Below, piece after piece: positions 12,747-13,840 of a stretch of 13,840 bases of DNA. The stretch comes from CAYNQN01 sp964530525 (lineage in GTDB: Bacteria > Actinomycetota > Acidimicrobiia > Acidimicrobiales > Acidimicrobilacustridaceae). The notes beneath the pieces were generated by a model, which was not told the DNA's origin, ran no database searches, and saw nothing but the letters and a program-made list of their open reading frames with translations. Each line of letters starts with the position of its first letter. The first letter of the stretch is position 1. Position numbers and translations under genes: made by a program. The stretch lies in assembly GCA_964530525.1 (NCBI GenBank), contig CAZHBH010000055.1, positions 1-13,840 on the forward strand, in the 5' to 3' direction.

Positions 12747-13145
12747 TCAGGTGGTGGTGGCGTCTCGGTCGAGGCGCAGAGATGCGGAGTTCATGCAGTA
12801 GCGCTCGCCCGTGGGCTCAGGCCCGTCGGGGAAGACGTGGCCCAGGTGGGCTCCGCAGCTGCCGCATCGGGCCTCCGTGCGGACCATGCCGTGGCTGGTG
12901 TCGGTCTCCGTCACGACTGCGTCCGCCCCGATGGGCTCCCAGAAGCTCGGCCAGCCGGTACCGGACTCGTACTTGGTCTTCGAGTTGAACAGGGGTGAGT
13001 CGCAGACGACGCACCGGTAGACGCCGTCGTCGTGGCAGTCCCAGTAGATCCCCGTGAAGGCCCGCTCCGTGCCGCCCTCCTGCGTGATCTCGTACTGCTC
13101 GGGGGTCAGCCGGGCCCTCAGCTGCTCTGTGGTCTCCTCGGTCAT
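12747..13145 (-). CDS. msrB: Peptide-methionine (R)-S-oxide reductase MsrB
   Basis: This 132-residue cytoplasmic repair enzyme reduces the R epimer of methionine sulfoxide in proteins. Structural zinc is bound by CVVC (Cys45, Cys48) and CGSC (Cys94, Cys97). The catalytic cysteine is Cys117 in RYCMNSASL. The block SGTGWPSFWEP (61-71) is typical, and its Thr63 stands where E. coli-type enzymes carry the resolving cysteine, so recycling must use another cysteine or thioredoxin directly. His100 and His103 in GAHLGHVFPDGP belong to the active-site region. The ATG is set by a perfect AGGAGG (13152-13157, minus strand) 6 nt upstream, the strongest ribosome site in the window. The gene stands alone, divergent from recA and convergent with thpR. 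Confidence 0.95.
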   Translation of the reverse strand: MTEETTEQLRARLTPEQYEITQEGGTERAFTGIYWDCHDDGVYRCVVCDSPLFNSKTKYESGTGWPSFWEPIGADAVVTETDTSHGMVRTEARCGSCGAHLGHVFPDGPEPTGERYCMNSASLRLDRDATTT

Positions 13146-13169
13146 GGCAAACCTCCTCGGGTCGTAGCC

Positions 13170-13175
13170 AAGGTA
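13170..13175 (-). promoter_or_regulatory. Candidate -10 box for msrB
   Basis: On the minus strand TACCTT (TANNNT type) lies 24 nt before the ATG and would give a short leader containing the AGGAGG site. No good -35 hexamer is found 17-18 nt upstream. Confidence 0.35.
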
Positions 13176-13192
13176 CCGACTCGCGTGGGAGA

Positions 13193-13208
13193 TGAGGGGT
13201 TGAGGGGT
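13193..13208. repeat. Tandem 8-bp repeat in the msrB-recA gap
   Basis: TGAGGGGT occurs twice in direct tandem (13193-13200 and 13201-13208), about where the msrB -35 region would be. It may be a regulator half-site pair or chance. The rest of the 304-bp gap from 13146 to 13449 holds no open reading frame I would defend. Confidence 0.35.
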
Positions 13209-13312
13209 CCCCGTTGAATGGTCCAGGCGCTATGCGAGTGCTGGTTGGTTTCGGGTGGTCCCGGCCCTGGCCGAGCTCGATTGGTTTGAGATCGGCATGG
13301 GGGCTGAAATGC

Positions 13313-13341
13313 TTGATCGAACAACCGTTCGCCGCTAGGTT
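13313..13341 (+). promoter_or_regulatory. recA promoter (-35 and -10)
   Basis: TTGATC (13313-13318) and TAGGTT (13336-13341) are separated by exactly 17 nt. This is the best two-part promoter in the window. Transcription would start near 13348, giving a leader of about 100 nt before the GTG. Confidence 0.65.
13317..13332 (+). promoter_or_regulatory. LexA binding site (SOS box) of recA
   Basis: TCGAACAACCGTTCGC matches the actinobacterial SOS box TCGAAC-N4-GTTCGA at 11 of 12 fixed positions; only the last base differs. It overlaps the end of the -35 element and the spacer, so LexA bound here would block RNA polymerase. Confidence 0.85.
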
Positions 13342-13346
13342 GCGTG

Positions 13347-13366
13347 GAACTACGACGATGTAGTTC
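13347..13366 (+). promoter_or_regulatory. Hairpin at the predicted 5' end of recA mRNA
   Basis: GAACTAC (13347-13353) and GTAGTTC (13360-13366) form a perfect 7-bp stem with the loop GACGAT. It begins at the predicted transcription start, so it would cap the recA mRNA. As DNA it could also be a second operator, but the GAAC and GTTC ends are 12 nt apart, which does not fit a LexA site. Confidence 0.55.
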
Positions 13367-13449
13367 GTCACACCCCGTCAGTAGGTTCTTGATCGACCCG
13401 CTGCGGCTCTGCCTGCAGCCACATGTTCGCCAGAGAGAAGGGAAGCACG

Positions 13450-13840
13450 GTGGAGCGAGACAAAGCACTGGAGATGACGCTCGGCCAGATCGAGAAGCAG
13501 TTCGGCAAGGGCGCCGTGATGAAGATGGGGGAGAAGGGCTCCATGGCGGTGGAGACCATCTCCACCGGCACGCTGGCGCTCGACCTGGCGCTCGGTGTGG
13601 GTGGGTTGCCCCGCGGCCGGGTGGTCGAGGTGTACGGGCCCGAGTCCTCGGGCAAGTCCACGCTGGCCATGCACGTCGTGGCAGAGGCGCAGCGCACCGG
13701 TGGCACCTGCGCCTACATCGACGCGGAGCACGCCATGGACCCTGTCTACGCCCGGGCGATCGGGGTGGACGTCGACGAGCTGCTCATCTCGCAGCCCGAC
13801 ACCGGTGAGCAGGCGCTGGAGATCGCCGACATGCTCGTGA
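13450..13840 (+). CDS. recA: Recombinase RecA, N-terminal part (3' end outside window)
   Basis: The first 130 codons of RecA are present, and the window cuts the gene. RecA forms filaments on single-stranded DNA, drives strand exchange and activates LexA self-cleavage. The N-terminus MERDKALEMTLGQIEKQFGKG is the usual polymerisation region. Walker A is GPESSGKST (63-71), followed by YIDAEHAMDP. Walker B and the DNA-binding loops lie beyond the window. The GTG start is chosen because AAGGGA (13438-13443) lies 6 nt upstream and the protein then starts like other RecA proteins. Unlike its leaderless neighbours, it has a leader of about 100 nt with an SOS-controlled promoter. Confidence 0.97.
   Translation, partial: MERDKALEMTLGQIEKQFGKGAVMKMGEKGSMAVETISTGTLALDLALGVGGLPRGRVVEVYGPESSGKSTLAMHVVAEAQRTGGTCAYIDAEHAMDPVYARAIGVDVDELLISQPDTGEQALEIADMLV

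Noticed and set aside
13347..13366. The recA leader inverted repeat as a second LexA site
   Set aside because: Its GAAC and GTTC ends are separated by 12 nt instead of the 4 nt required for an SOS box.
1..13840. CRISPR arrays, insertion sequences, prophage or tRNA genes
   Set aside because: I found no regularly spaced repeats, transposase-like protein, terminal inverted repeats or tRNA-like sequence on either strand.

Overview
The window is a high-GC stretch of ordinary bacterial chromosome. Gene order and content point to an Actinomycetota genome: RNase J, then FtsK, RimO, PgsA, CinA and RecA, a two-gene bioB-bsaP unit, and TANNNT promoter boxes placed directly before start codons. A deep-branching class such as Acidimicrobiia is my best guess, but the sequence does not prove it. 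I see no insertion sequence, prophage, CRISPR array, tRNA or rRNA.

Layout, left to right. 1-658: the 3' end of RNase J (+). 753-2060: biotin synthase bioB followed by a small cysteine-rich protein that I read as its auxiliary protein BsaP (+). 2072-2098: a strong GC hairpin between convergent genes. 2115-5412: two minus-strand carbohydrate genes, a GT4 glycosyltransferase followed by a glycogen-debranching-like glycosidase. 5615-8125: the DNA translocase FtsK (+). 8225-8758: a NUDIX hydrolase (+). 8832-10741: rimO and pgsA, overlapping by 4 bp (+). 10866-12675: cinA and thpR, 10 bp apart (+). 12747-13145: msrB (-). 13450 to the end: the first 130 codons of recA (+).

How the genes fit together. 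The ftsK-rimO-pgsA-cinA-recA order is a common housekeeping neighbourhood covering chromosome segregation, ribosome and lipid maintenance, and DNA repair. The biotin pair and the carbohydrate pair sit between rnj and ftsK and look like separate functional modules. FtsK and RecA both act on DNA. ThpR, the NUDIX hydrolase, CinA/PncC and MsrB are nucleotide, RNA and protein housekeeping or repair enzymes.

Regulation visible in the sequence. Three plus-strand genes (bioB, the NUDIX gene, cinA) have a TANNNT hexamer exactly 6 nt before the ATG and no Shine-Dalgarno sequence, as expected for leaderless mRNAs. recA has a textbook promoter (TTGATC-17 nt-TAGGTT) overlapped by a near-consensus actinobacterial LexA/SOS box, then a hairpin at the predicted 5' end of its mRNA. 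The rimO and cinA promoter regions each carry a palindrome touching the -10 box. The points most worth following up are BioB lacking one expected cluster-ligand Cys while sitting next to BsaP, the uncharacterised GT4-glycosidase pair, the rimO leader, the recA leader hairpin, and a PgsA signature motif that is one residue short. I found no clearly new defence or mobile system.
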